Assembly: GCA_009693245.1 (NCBI GenBank)
Contig: SHXO01000012.1
Location: 1-47,138 of the forward strand
Direction of reading: 5' to 3'
Origin: Betaproteobacteria bacterium
Lineage (GTDB): Bacteria; Pseudomonadota; Gammaproteobacteria; Burkholderiales; SHXO01
DNA: 47,138 bases
Shown here: piece by piece, positions 33,782 to 42,141 of the stretch
Layout of the letters: each line of letters begins with the position of its first letter
Position numbering within the stretch: the stretch's first letter is position 1
Translations under genes and position numbers: made by a program
The notes under the pieces: generated by a model
Database searches by the model: none
What the model was told of the DNA's origin: nothing
What the model saw: the letters and a program-made list of their open reading frames with translations, nothing else

Positions 33782-34283
33782 ATGCACTGCCCGCGCTGCC
33801 ATCACGAGACTCGTTCTGGGGCGAAATTCCGCTAAGAATGCGCCGCAGCCTTGCCGCGCTTCTGTGCGAATTGTGGCGCGGAGCTTTCCCAGGCAGCCAA
33901 GTTTTGTTTCGAATGCGCCCATCCCGCCAGCGGCGGCCAACAGGCCGCCCACTCCGCAGATCTACACCCCCACGCACCTAGCCGAGAAGATTCTGGCGAG
34001 CAGGCCTGCCTTGGAAGGGGAGAGGAAGCAAGTCACGGTATTGTTCCCGGATCTGAAGGGTTCCATGGAACTGCTGGCTGACCGCGACCCGGAGGAAGCG
34101 CGCAGGATTCTCGACCCGGTGCTGGAGCGCATGATGGAGGCGGTGCACCGGTTCGAAGGCACGGTGAACCAGGTTATGGGCGATGGCATCATGGCGCTGT
34201 TCGGCGCCCCGCTCGCACTGGAGGATCACGCCGTGCGGGCGTGCTACGCGGCGCGGCGCATGCAGAAGAGCATGCGGAGTTAG
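33782..34283 (+). pseudogene. Class III adenylate/guanylate cyclase, broken N-terminal part
   Basis: From ATG 33782 the frame reads a double zinc ribbon (HCPRCHHE, then FCANCGAELSQAAKFCFEC), interrupted by a TAA at 33833-33835. The frame shifts around 33930-33955 and continues as PQIYTPTHLAEKILASRPALEGERKQVTVLFPDLKGSMELLADRDPEEAR to GDGIMALFGAPLALEDHAVRACYAARRMQ. The latter is the start of the CHD cyclase domain with metal-binding Asp residues. It stops at 34283, and the rest of the cyclase plus the usual AAA/TPR part is missing. A nonsense codon, a frameshift and a truncation together show it is dead. Confidence 0.8.
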
Positions 34284-34481
34284 GCGAACCTAAACGGGGC
34301 CATCCATTGCTTGCTTACGACTGTCCGATCACCGTGCGCGCCTCTCGCGCGGACAAGTGCCGCTCGCACAGCGAGCCGAGTAACGCGGAGCATCCAGCAG
34401 GGACAGCTTGCGAGGGGCAGTCCTCTTTCGGTTCCAGGCATCGATGGACCTCCCATGCAGGCCATTTAGGAGGCACCCGCT

Positions 34482-34815
34482 ACTCGATCACTTCGTTCGC
34501 CTAAACCAGTATTGTCTGCGGGAGCTTTATTCCAAGGGTTTTCGCGGTCTTCATGTTCACCTTCATCTTGAAGGTTGAAATCTCCTAGATGGGAAGATCC
34601 GTGGGCTTGGAACCGGTCAGCAACCGGTGGATGTAGTATCAGGCTCGCCGATAGTCGGCCCACGAATCCGTACCGTAGGCCAAGAGGGTATCCACGCCAT
34701 CGAAGCCGTAAATGTTGATCATTGGAATCTTGTACTTGAAGCTCAACCTGCCGGTGATCTCGCGATTCACGTAAAACACCGGCCCGAAGAGGTGCATAGC
34801 GGCCGGAATTTTCTT
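34482..34815 (-). pseudogene. ABC substrate-binding protein (PF04392-like) C-terminal remnant
   Basis: On the minus strand one frame reads FYVNREITGRL, KYKIPMINIYGF, LLAYGTDSWADYRRA, then YYIHRLLTGSKPTDLPI, KVNMKTAKTLGIKLPQTILV and ANEVIE before a TAG. This is the C-terminal half of the TrpX/ABC_sub_bind family. Three in-frame stops interrupt it: TGA before YYIH, TAG after DLPI and TAG after TILV. The first half is missing. In other genomes such proteins often stand beside class III cyclases, like the remnant next door. Confidence 0.72.
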
Positions 34816-34819
34816 CCGC

Positions 34820-35056
34820 TTGATCTGCCTGAACGCCGGTGCCGAGATCGATCTTCTGATGCTCAAGTACGGGCGGCGGATTGGCATGGAATTCAAACGG
34901 ACCGACGCGCCCGCACTAACGACTTCCATGCGCATCGCGATGAATGACTTGAAATTGGATCGCATGCTAGTGGTCTATCCGGGTACACGGCGTTATTCTC
35001 TGGCACCCGGCGTGGACGTCGTGCCCGCGGCCGATGTGGCGGTGTTCGTACCCTAG
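34820..35056 (+). pseudogene. DUF4143 ATPase C-terminal remnant
   Basis: The frame reads NAGAEIDLLMLKYGRRIGMEFKR, SMRIAMNDLKLDRMLVVYPG and VDVVPAADVAVFVP, which is the C-terminal nuclease-like part of AAA-14/DUF4143 ATPases. The whole AAA domain is absent upstream, where the opposite-strand binding-protein remnant begins. The junction of the two remnants is near 34820. There is no start codon with a ribosome-binding site. Confidence 0.7.
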
Positions 35057-35150
35057 ATCACTCGAAAAAAGCTCCTGCACACGAAGGACGCGAAGTAACA
35101 CGAAGAAAACAATGTTTCGGTGGAAGCCAATGGACGGAGAGCGTTTCTCT

Positions 35151-36632
35151 CTACAAACTCCGCAAGAACGCCACCACCGCCTCGCGGTCGCTCTTGGTCA
35201 TTTCCGCGAAGGCCTTGCGCGAGATTTCGGCCTCGCCGCCGTGCCAAAGAACTGCCTCGGTGAAATTGCGCGCGCGGCCGTCGTGAAGAAAGGCGTTCGC
35301 GCCGTTCACCGATTCGGATAATCCGATGCCCCACAAAGGCGGGGTGCGCCAGTCGCGGCCGCTCGCCTGAAAATCCGGGCGGTGGTCGTCCAACCCTTCG
35401 CCCATGTCGTGCAACAGCAAATCCGTGTAGGGGCGGATGGTCTGGTTGGCTGCCTGGGGAAATTGTGGGTGCTCGCCGGTTTTCAGCTCGGGGACGTGGC
35501 ACGCGGTGCAATGCGCTTGCGCGAACAGAGCTTCGCCGCGTTGCACTTGGGGATTGTCCAAGTCGCGGCGCGCGGGCACGGAGAGGCTTTGCAGGTAGGT
35601 GACCGTTGACGCCAGCCTGAGCGCTGTGATCTCGGGCCGGCCGGAGACCATTTGCTCTTGGCAGCTTTTCTGGATGGGCGGGCAGTTTTGATCGGGATAG
35701 AACGGTGTGCTCAAGCCCAGGTCATTGAGGAAAGCCGCAGCCACCTGCTCCTTGAGGGTGGGGTGATTGGCCTTGAGTCCGAAGCGGCCGATGACGGTTT
35801 TCTTCTGCTCCGGTTCCCACACGTAGTTGGGTCTGCCCTGGATGCCGGCGGGTTTACTGGCCTTGGCGAGCACCAGCAAAGTCTCGCTGGGAACTGCCTC
35901 CAGCAAGCCAAGGCCGATTACGGGCGGTGCAAGACGCGCGGCCACCATGACGTCGTCGCCCAGCGGGCCGTAGGCAAGATCGCTCAAGATGATTTTGGGC
36001 GAACGCAGACTCACCGCTTCTCCATCCACCAAGGTGACGGCGTGCTCGTTCCATTGCACGCTGAAATTGGCCTCGATGGGAACCACCCCCTTGACGCCGA
36101 AATTCTGTAGCTGGTCCCCGTAGTGTGGATGAGGCAACGGCCCGCCATGAGGTCCCTCGCCCTTCATGCTCACGCGGATCACCAAGTTGGGCGCGGGCTC
36201 GAAGCGCACGGGAATGTGGCTGTCGAGGGTCGGGCCGTCGGGACCGTCCAGGTTGGCCGCTTCGGTCCCCGGTGCCGCTCCCCGGCCGTTGCCCGCGTGG
36301 CACGTAGTGCAAGCCTGCGCGTTGGAAGTGGGACCGCGGCCCCATTCGGCTTGCTCGAACCAGAAGAAGGCCCAGCGGTTCTGGAACATTCGCTTACCCA
36401 AGGCGAAGGCTTCGCCTTGTTGGGCGGTCAATAGCGCCGTGGGGATGGAATAGGCGAGGCGTCCTTGTTCCGGGTTGGTGAGCACACCGCCCGAGAGCGC
36501 TTGGGCCGGTAAAGCCGGCGCGAGGGAAGCGCCGGCCGGCGCCAATGCCAGCACGGCGGCCGCTGCCCACGGCGCGCCAATCTTCCAAGCGCGAAGGGTC
36601 ACTTCTGGGTTACTCCTCATCTTGAATTTCAT
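35151..36632 (-). CDS. Di-heme oxidoreductase (DHOR/COG3488-like cytochrome c)
   Basis: 493 residues. The N-terminal hydrophobic region (~20-45, ending PAQALSGG) is a signal peptide. Two heme c sites are CTTCH (108-112) and CTACH (375-379). PHGGPLPHPHYGDQLQNFGVKG (~161-182) and FLHDGRARNFTEAVLWHGGEA near the end are family landmarks. These proteins are periplasmic two-heme redox proteins related to MauG/CcpA peroxidases and were first annotated as thiol oxidoreductases. Electron donors are unknown. ATGs at 36632 and 36620 are both possible. It lies 22 bp after the MBL gene on the same strand. Confidence 0.88.
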   Translation of the reverse strand: MKFKMRSNPEVTLRAWKIGAPWAAAAVLALAPAGASLAPALPAQALSGGVLTNPEQGRLAYSIPTALLTAQQGEAFALGKRMFQNRWAFFWFEQAEWGRGPTSNAQACTTCHAGNGRGAAPGTEAANLDGPDGPTLDSHIPVRFEPAPNLVIRVSMKGEGPHGGPLPHPHYGDQLQNFGVKGVVPIEANFSVQWNEHAVTLVDGEAVSLRSPKIILSDLAYGPLGDDVMVAARLAPPVIGLGLLEAVPSETLLVLAKASKPAGIQGRPNYVWEPEQKKTVIGRFGLKANHPTLKEQVAAAFLNDLGLSTPFYPDQNCPPIQKSCQEQMVSGRPEITALRLASTVTYLQSLSVPARRDLDNPQVQRGEALFAQAHCTACHVPELKTGEHPQFPQAANQTIRPYTDLLLHDMGEGLDDHRPDFQASGRDWRTPPLWGIGLSESVNGANAFLHDGRARNFTEAVLWHGGEAEISRKAFAEMTKSDREAVVAFLRSL

Positions 36633-36654
36633 TTACCCCACACAGTCTCCGTGG

Positions 36655-37509
36655 TTAAGCAGTTCGAGGATTTCCCACCAAGATCGTCGCGTTTTCCTTG
36701 GCTGGAGTCACCCGAAACCGGGGCCTTGTCCTACCGGCCGCCTGGGCGAAGAGCGCATCGAGGAACTCGTCGCTGTGTTCAGGATCGTGGTGAAATGGCA
36801 CGAGGTGTTTGGTCTGCGATATCACGCCAAAGGCGAAGGTGCCGGAGACCGAACTATGCCACCAACCCACCCGGCCCTCATACTCCGCATCGGTATATTG
36901 CGCGTCATGCAAGAGCAGATCCACGCCGTGAGCCAAGGCGAATCCCGAAGTCCATTCCCCCGGCAAATGCAAGCGCTTCATGCCCAGGACCGGTTCGTGA
37001 TCTGGTAGGTAAGCCATGCTCAAGCCATCGGTGGCGATGCGGTAACCCACCGTGGGACCTGGGTGGCAAACCAGGGCGGAAGTCACCTTGAAGGGCCCGA
37101 TGGCGCTCTCCCCGCAGGGCACTTCGTGCAGCGTGAGCTTGCACGGCAGATCCCTCAGTCTGACGGGGAATAACGGCGGCGACAGGTAGCGCGCCAATCG
37201 TTCGCGCAAATTCTGCGTGGTGCTGGCCGGGCCCCAAATGTGGATCTCCATGCCCTCTTCGTACAAAGGCTGAAAGAAGCCCAGCCCTTGGATGTGATCC
37301 ATGTGCAGATGCGTGAGCAACAAGTCCACGCGGCGCAATGTGCTCGGGAGCGCTTTACCCAGCGGCCGAATCCCCGTGCCGGCATCTAGCACCAGAGTCC
37401 AGCCTTGCTCCCAGGTGACTTGCACGCAAGACGTGTTACCGCCGTAGCGCGTGGTGTCCGGCCCCGGAGTGGCCAGGGAGCCGCGCGTGCCCCAGAAGGA
37501 CACCTGCAT
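36655..37509 (-). CDS. MBL-fold metallo-hydrolase
   Basis: 284 residues. The N-terminus FWGTRGSLATPGPDTTRYGGNTSCV (~5-29) and the metal motif THLHMDH (66-72) identify the MBL fold. Later ligands are His in ALVCHPGPTVGYRI and Asp/His in LLHDAQYTDAEY and VPFHHDPEHSD. It resembles phosphodiesterase/RNase Z-like members; the substrate is unknown. ATG 37509 shares its A with the TGA of the PAS gene (TGATG), so the two are translation-coupled. The cytochrome gene follows after 22 bp. Confidence 0.88.
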   Translation of the reverse strand: MQVSFWGTRGSLATPGPDTTRYGGNTSCVQVTWEQGWTLVLDAGTGIRPLGKALPSTLRRVDLLLTHLHMDHIQGLGFFQPLYEEGMEIHIWGPASTTQNLRERLARYLSPPLFPVRLRDLPCKLTLHEVPCGESAIGPFKVTSALVCHPGPTVGYRIATDGLSMAYLPDHEPVLGMKRLHLPGEWTSGFALAHGVDLLLHDAQYTDAEYEGRVGWWHSSVSGTFAFGVISQTKHLVPFHHDPEHSDEFLDALFAQAAGRTRPRFRVTPAKENATILVGNPRTA

Positions 37510-37907
37510 CACGGTTTGATTTCCCAGAAGATTGCCACGGCGCCGGTGCAGCGCTGGGCTTGGCCGGTCAAGGGAAGCGCCGTGACCGCCAGGTGCCTAC
37601 GCTGGCCGTCCAACCCGCGAATCCAGAATACGCGGTGGGCCGGGCGGCCCTCGCGCAGGGCGATGATAAGCGGCAATTCGTCCGGAGGAATCATACGGCC
37701 CTCCTCATCCACGGGAGTGAACACGGTGGTCCACTCGGGGGCCGCCATCTCTCCGGTATCTTCGAAGCGATGCCCCAATATCACTTCCGCCGGTTCGTTA
37801 TAGAACAGCATGGTGCCCTCGGCATCCACAAGGAATACCGGCGTGGACAGATAGCTCGCGAGCTGGCGAGTGAGGATGGCCTCTATCTCGTGCTGCATGG
37901 GTTTCAT
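37509..37907 (-). CDS. Stand-alone PAS-domain protein
   Basis: 132 residues, a single PAS domain: YLSTPVFLVDAEGTMLFYNEPAEVILGHRF (~18-47), then VDEEGRMIPPDELPL and the C-terminal GAVAIFWEI strand. It is likely a small-molecule or redox sensor without an output domain of its own. The ATG at 37907 is chosen because AAGGAGG lies seven bases upstream; an ATG at 37931 also has a purine-rich site. It is coupled to the MBL gene and could regulate it. Confidence 0.85.
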   Translation of the reverse strand: MKPMQHEIEAILTRQLASYLSTPVFLVDAEGTMLFYNEPAEVILGHRFEDTGEMAAPEWTTVFTPVDEEGRMIPPDELPLIIALREGRPAHRVFWIRGLDGQRRHLAVTALPLTGQAQRCTGAVAIFWEIKP

Positions 37908-38016
37908 GGGTGAGCCTCCTTGCGGTTGCATCACTTTCCCCTCCGTTAATGCGCGCCTTAGCCGCGATTGTACGAAGTATCCTCGCCTGGCTTGCGCGGC
38001 GGCTTAGAATCCAACC

Positions 38017-38580
38017 ATGACGACAAGCGCACTGGGCACCTCCTTCATTCGCACGGGTAAACGAATCACGGCGGGGCTCGAAGAGTTGGGCGCGCTACAT
38101 GGCCTCGCGCGCGAGCTTTGCCCAGGCGGTTTCCCGGCGGAGGAAACGCGCGAACTCCCCGCGCTCCACGACCACATCCGCCTTGGGTTCATCGATGGCC
38201 TGCGCGACCAGATCGTTCATGAACTCGGCCTGCCCCGCGCGATTTTCAGCCGCGACCGCTTCTCGGTACACGGCTGCGGGCCGGTGGGTTTGCACGACGA
38301 TTTCTTCCGCTTCCCCTACGTGTACTTCGTGGTGGTCGTGGCGCATTCGGGCCGTCTGGGATTGGTGGACGAAACCAACACAGCCAAGCGCCACGAGGTA
38401 GGCGAGATTATTTTGCTGGACCCTCGCCGCAAACACGGCCTGGTGCGAGAGGGCACGAACGCCGCGCAGCATGTCTACGACCAGACCCATCGCGAGGTCC
38501 GCGATCCGGACGAGCAATTTCTATTTCTCGGCTTCGACGTCATGCGGCCGGATTTGCGCTCCCGGTTTCGCCCTCGATGA
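38017..38580 (+). CDS. Unknown protein, possible Fe(II)/2OG-oxygenase-like fold
   Basis: 187 residues, no family firmly recognised. The middle reads GLHDDFFRFPYVYFVVVVAHSGRLGLVDE, followed by LLDPRRKHGLV and LGFDVMRPDLRSRF. A His-x-Asp pair and a distal His 40-odd residues later recall 2-oxoglutarate-dependent oxygenases, but this is only a motif-level resemblance. It has no signal peptide. The gene stands alone between the PAS gene (divergent) and the amide-transport cluster. Confidence 0.65.
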   Translation: MTTSALGTSFIRTGKRITAGLEELGALHGLARELCPGGFPAEETRELPALHDHIRLGFIDGLRDQIVHELGLPRAIFSRDRFSVHGCGPVGLHDDFFRFPYVYFVVVVAHSGRLGLVDETNTAKRHEVGEIILLDPRRKHGLVREGTNAAQHVYDQTHREVRDPDEQFLFLGFDVMRPDLRSRFRPR

Positions 38581-38767
38581 TGCATTGCGCCATGGGTGTC
38601 CTATTCACAAGAGCCTTGCTTCGCGGCGAAGGAAGTCTTATCTTGGCGGCGCAATCGGCTAGGCGAGGCCCGGCCAATAGTTTGGAAAGAAGCCGTACCG
38701 CGCATGGAGGAGGAAACCCAGCGGGGCGGTAAATAATAACTTCGCGCGAGCAGGTGCCCAAGAAGCC

Positions 38768-39622
38768 GTGAATTCCATCCCATTCTTCTTCAATGTGGCC
38801 GCCTACGGCGCCATCTTTGTCTTGGTAGTGCTGGGGCTGGGTGTCATCGCCAGCATGATGGGCATCTTCAATTTCGCCCACGGCGAGTTCGTGTTGTTGG
38901 GGGCCTACACCGTTTATTGGTTTGACCAGCATGGGCTGCCCCCGTGGCTCGGCATGCTGGCCGCACCCCTCGTCGTGGGGGTCATTGGCGCCGCGCTGGA
39001 GCGCACGGTCATCCGGCGCTTTTACGCCGCGCCCATAGTGGCCATGCTGGGCACTTACGCCATAGGAATGGTGCTGCGCGAAGGCGTGCGCATGCTGCTG
39101 GGCGGCCAGTTCTTCAACGTCCTGGCGCCCTTCGTCGGTTCCTTCGAAATAGGCCACACCAACATCTCCAAGTGGCGCACCGCCGTGATCGTCATCACGG
39201 CGCTGATCATGGTGGGAAGCTATTTGCTGCTCGCCAAGACGCAATGGGGATTGCGCATGCGAGCCTCGTTGGAGAATCCTTCCCTGGCCCGCAATTCCGG
39301 CATCTCCACGAGCCGCGTGTACGCCGCCACCTTCGCCTTCGGGGCCGCCTTGGCGGGTTTGGCAGGCGGGCTCATGGTTCCCATTTATGCCATCAACGCG
39401 GACATGGGAGTCCCCTTCCTCATCAAATCCTTTTTGGCTGTCATGCTGGGCGGCATGGGCAGCTTCGAGGGTTCCATCCTGGGCGCCGCATTGGTGGGGA
39501 CGACCAGCGCCGCGCTGCCTTGGGCCATCAAGCCCGTGGTGGCGGATGTTTTAGTCTTCTTGATCGCCATCGCGATCGTGAAGTTTCGGCCAGATGGCCT
39601 TTTGACCACAAGGAGGAGTTAG
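38768..39622 (+). CDS. Branched-chain amino acid/urea-type ABC permease (LivH/UrtB-like)
   Basis: 284 residues with about eight TM segments, starting NVAAYGAIFVLVVLGLGVIASMMGIFNFAHGEFVLLGAY. The FNFAHGEF segment and a cytoplasmic EAA-like loop (LRMRASLENPSLARNSGIS, ~158-176) are LivH/UrtB landmarks. It forms the membrane channel with the LivM/UrtC-like permease. The start is a GTG at 38768, with no strong RBS. The binding-protein gene begins two bases after its stop. Having this permease before the binding protein is unusual. Confidence 0.9.
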   Translation: MNSIPFFFNVAAYGAIFVLVVLGLGVIASMMGIFNFAHGEFVLLGAYTVYWFDQHGLPPWLGMLAAPLVVGVIGAALERTVIRRFYAAPIVAMLGTYAIGMVLREGVRMLLGGQFFNVLAPFVGSFEIGHTNISKWRTAVIVITALIMVGSYLLLAKTQWGLRMRASLENPSLARNSGISTSRVYAATFAFGAALAGLAGGLMVPIYAINADMGVPFLIKSFLAVMLGGMGSFEGSILGAALVGTTSAALPWAIKPVVADVLVFLIAIAIVKFRPDGLLTTRRS

Positions 39623-39624
39623 CC

Positions 39625-40845
39625 ATGAGTAATTCCAAGAAAGAACCACCATATCAATCCCGAAGGGAGTTCATCCAACGTAGTTCGCTGTTAGCTGGAA
39701 TGACCGCCTTGGGCGCGGGAAGCTTCCTGTACAACCCGGAAAAAGCCCACGCCGCCGATGCTATCAAAGTGGGCATCGCGACGGATCTGACGGGCGCTAT
39801 CAGTTGGGGCGGCATTCCCAACTCGCAGGTGGCAAAGATGGTGATCGACGAGATCAACGCCGCCGGAGGTTTGCTGGGCCGGCCGCTGCAGATGGTCCTC
39901 GAGGACACGGCCACCAACGAGCAACTGGCCGTCACCAAAGTGCGCAAGCTGGTCACGCAGGACAAGGTGGCCGTGGTGTTCGGCGGTATCACGAGTTCCA
40001 TGCGCAATGCCATCAAGGACACCATCGTCAACCGCGGCAAGACTCTCTACATTTACCCGCAGCTCTACGAAGGACTGGAGTGCACCAAGTACCTGTACTG
40101 CACGGGGCCTTCACCCGCGCAACAGTGCGACACGTTCATCCCGTGGTTGATCAAGAACGGCGGCAAGAAGTTCTATCTGCCCTCCGCGGACTACGTGTGG
40201 CCCCACACGCTGAACAAATACGCGCGCAAGGTCATCGAGAAACACGGCGGCGAAGTGGTGGGCGAGGAGTATTTCCCTGTCGATCACAACGAATACAGCG
40301 CCACGGTCAACAAGATCATGTCGAGCGGCGTGAACAACGTGTTCAACACTACCATTCCGCCGGGTGTCGCGGCCTTCTTCAAGCAGCTCTACGAGGCCGG
40401 TTTTCAGAAACGCGGCGGCCGCCTGTCCTGCGTGTACTACGACGAGAACGCGCTCAGCATCACGCCCGCCCACGAAATCGAAGGCTTGGCCAGTTGCCTG
40501 GATTACTTCAAGGAAGTGAATGACCCCTTCGGTAACAAAGTACAAGCGACGTACAACCAGCTTTACGGCACCAAGAACCCCCTCACTGCGGGGAGTGCCG
40601 CCACCGGCATGTGGCGCGGCATCAATCTATGGGCCGAGGCGGTGAAGAAAGCCAAGAGCATCAAGCGCGAGGAGGTCGCCGCGGCGCTTGAAACGACGAA
40701 GCTCGCCGATGGTCTGGGCGGAGGCTGCGAAATCGTACCCGGCAAGTGGCACACCAAGATGAACATGTATATCGCGGTGGCCAAGAGCGGCAAGTACGAG
40801 ATCGTCGAGAAAAGCAACGGGCTGGTCGATCCGCGCGAGTGCTAG
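39625..40845 (+). CDS. ABC substrate-binding protein, urea/short-chain-amide type
   Basis: 406 residues. The N-terminus has a twin-arginine motif SRREFIQRSS (12-21) and hydrophobic stretch to KAHAAD, so export by Tat is likely. The body is a periplasmic binding protein of the UrtA/FmdD/AmiC group: KVGIATDLTGAISWGGI, DEINAAGGLLGRPLQMVLEDTATN, ITSSMRNAIKD, and YYDENALSITPAHEIEG. AGGAGGAG precedes the ATG. It delivers urea or small amides to the permeases; the amidase downstream favours an amide. A palindromic repeat and 252 bp separate it from the next gene. Confidence 0.9.
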   Translation: MSNSKKEPPYQSRREFIQRSSLLAGMTALGAGSFLYNPEKAHAADAIKVGIATDLTGAISWGGIPNSQVAKMVIDEINAAGGLLGRPLQMVLEDTATNEQLAVTKVRKLVTQDKVAVVFGGITSSMRNAIKDTIVNRGKTLYIYPQLYEGLECTKYLYCTGPSPAQQCDTFIPWLIKNGGKKFYLPSADYVWPHTLNKYARKVIEKHGGEVVGEEYFPVDHNEYSATVNKIMSSGVNNVFNTTIPPGVAAFFKQLYEAGFQKRGGRLSCVYYDENALSITPAHEIEGLASCLDYFKEVNDPFGNKVQATYNQLYGTKNPLTAGSAATGMWRGINLWAEAVKKAKSIKREEVAAALETTKLADGLGGGCEIVPGKWHTKMNMYIAVAKSGKYEIVEKSNGLVDPREC

Positions 40846-40879
40846 ATTTAATGCATCACAATGCGACTTAGTGTCGGCG

Positions 40880-40966
40880 TTCTCCCTCACCCCAACCCCT
40901 CTCCAGCAGGGAGAGGGGTCTTTCCTCCCTCGCCCTCCGGGAGAGGGAACGAGGGTGAGGGAAAGC
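40880..40966. repeat. Dispersed palindromic repeat, copy C
   Basis: Outer arms ctccctcacccc and gggtgaggga enclose hairpins cccctctccagcagggagagggg and ccctccgggagaggg. It shares the core of copies A and B but lacks their gaattacgaaaaga tail. It lies between the binding protein and second permease genes. Strong RNA hairpins could protect or terminate the upstream transcript. Confidence 0.7.
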
Positions 40967-41097
40967 TTTTGACGCCATCGGTTCAGTTTGCGACACAGCA
41001 GGGCTAACCAATTGCCATTCCATCCGATGCCACAGGCCTTGCCGGCCTGTCCTTCTAATCCTCGCCGCCTTCTGGGGGCGAGAGGACGGCTCGTGAG

Positions 41098-42141
41098 ATG
41101 AACGGCAAGTCCAGGAAGATCCGCGTCGCGCTTCCCGTCATCGAGGCGGTGCTGCTGGCCGCCGCGGTGCTGCTTCCGCTCGTGCTGGATGATTTTTGGA
41201 TTTTGTTCACCACGCGCGTGTTTATCCTTGGACTGATCGCGCTGTCCTTCGATCTCGTGTGGGGTTACGCGGGGATCATGAGTTTTGGGCAGGCTTTATT
41301 CTTCGGCATGGCGGGCTATAGCACCGCGCTGATCGCCACCAAATTAGACGTTACATCGGTATTCATCATCGTCCCCGCCGCAGCGTTGGTAGGTTTGATC
41401 GTTTCGTTCCTGATGGCCGTATTGGTGATTCTGGGAAAACGCCAGCCCAGCATGGTGTTCATCGCATTGGGTACGCTCACCGGCAGCTACGTCGTGGAAC
41501 GCCTCGCGCGCGGCTGGTCCTACGTGGGGGGGCAGAACGGAATTCCCAGCCTGCCCCGGTTAACGGCCGGCAGCTTCGAGATTACCGAGGGACCGATCTT
41601 CTACTACATGGCGCTCGGCGTACTGCTCGTCGTATACGTGTCGTTGCGGCTTCTCACTCGCTCGCAGTTCGGCTTGGTTCTCGCCGGTATCAGGCAACAG
41701 GAGAACCGCATCACCTTCTTCGGTTACAACACTCAGAACTATAAAGGCATCGCCTTCTGTCTCGCGGGGGCCATCGCGGGATTGGCGGGCGGCCTCTATG
41801 GATTCCACGAGGGCTACATCGGACCGGGACAACTCGGGCCCGTGTTGTCCACCCAAGTGGTGCTCTACACCTTGTTTGGCGGGGCGGGCACCTTGATCGG
41901 TTCGATCCTCGGCGTGGGGCTCATCGACTTGTTCAGCTACCACCTGTCCCATGTGTGGGACATGGGCTGGCCCATACTTTTGGGATTGCTACTGCTCATC
42001 GTGGTGATGTTCAGGCCCACGGGGTTGATCGGTTTCATCGTGAGCGACCGCGAGCGCATGGGCGTCTTCGGGCGCCCTGGAAAAAAAACCTCTTCGGGCA
42101 AGGATTCAAGCGAGGTCAAGACTAGCCATGAGCCTGCTTGA
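41098..42141 (+). CDS. ABC permease (LivM/UrtC-like)
   Basis: 347 residues, about ten TM segments. Landmarks are LSFDLVWGYAGIMSFGQALFFGMAGYS (~44-70), and GIRQQENRITFFGYNTQNYKGIAFCLAGAIAGLAGGLYGF (~198-238), including the cytoplasmic coupling loop. The C-terminal ~30 residues are polar. It partners the LivH/UrtB-like permease at 38768. Its end overlaps the first ATPase gene by 14 nt. Confidence 0.92.
   Translation: MNGKSRKIRVALPVIEAVLLAAAVLLPLVLDDFWILFTTRVFILGLIALSFDLVWGYAGIMSFGQALFFGMAGYSTALIATKLDVTSVFIIVPAAALVGLIVSFLMAVLVILGKRQPSMVFIALGTLTGSYVVERLARGWSYVGGQNGIPSLPRLTAGSFEITEGPIFYYMALGVLLVVYVSLRLLTRSQFGLVLAGIRQQENRITFFGYNTQNYKGIAFCLAGAIAGLAGGLYGFHEGYIGPGQLGPVLSTQVVLYTLFGGAGTLIGSILGVGLIDLFSYHLSHVWDMGWPILLGLLLLIVVMFRPTGLIGFIVSDRERMGVFGRPGKKTSSGKDSSEVKTSHEPA

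Noticed and set aside
38581-38767. Sigma-54 promoter for the amide importer
   Set aside because: tggcggcgcaatcggc begins like a -24 box but has no GC at -12; no other match was found, so no promoter was assigned.
38944-39624. Long plus-strand frame extending the binding protein upstream
   Set aside because: The extension is a shifted reading of the LivH-like permease. The RBS and Tat signal fix the true start at 39625.
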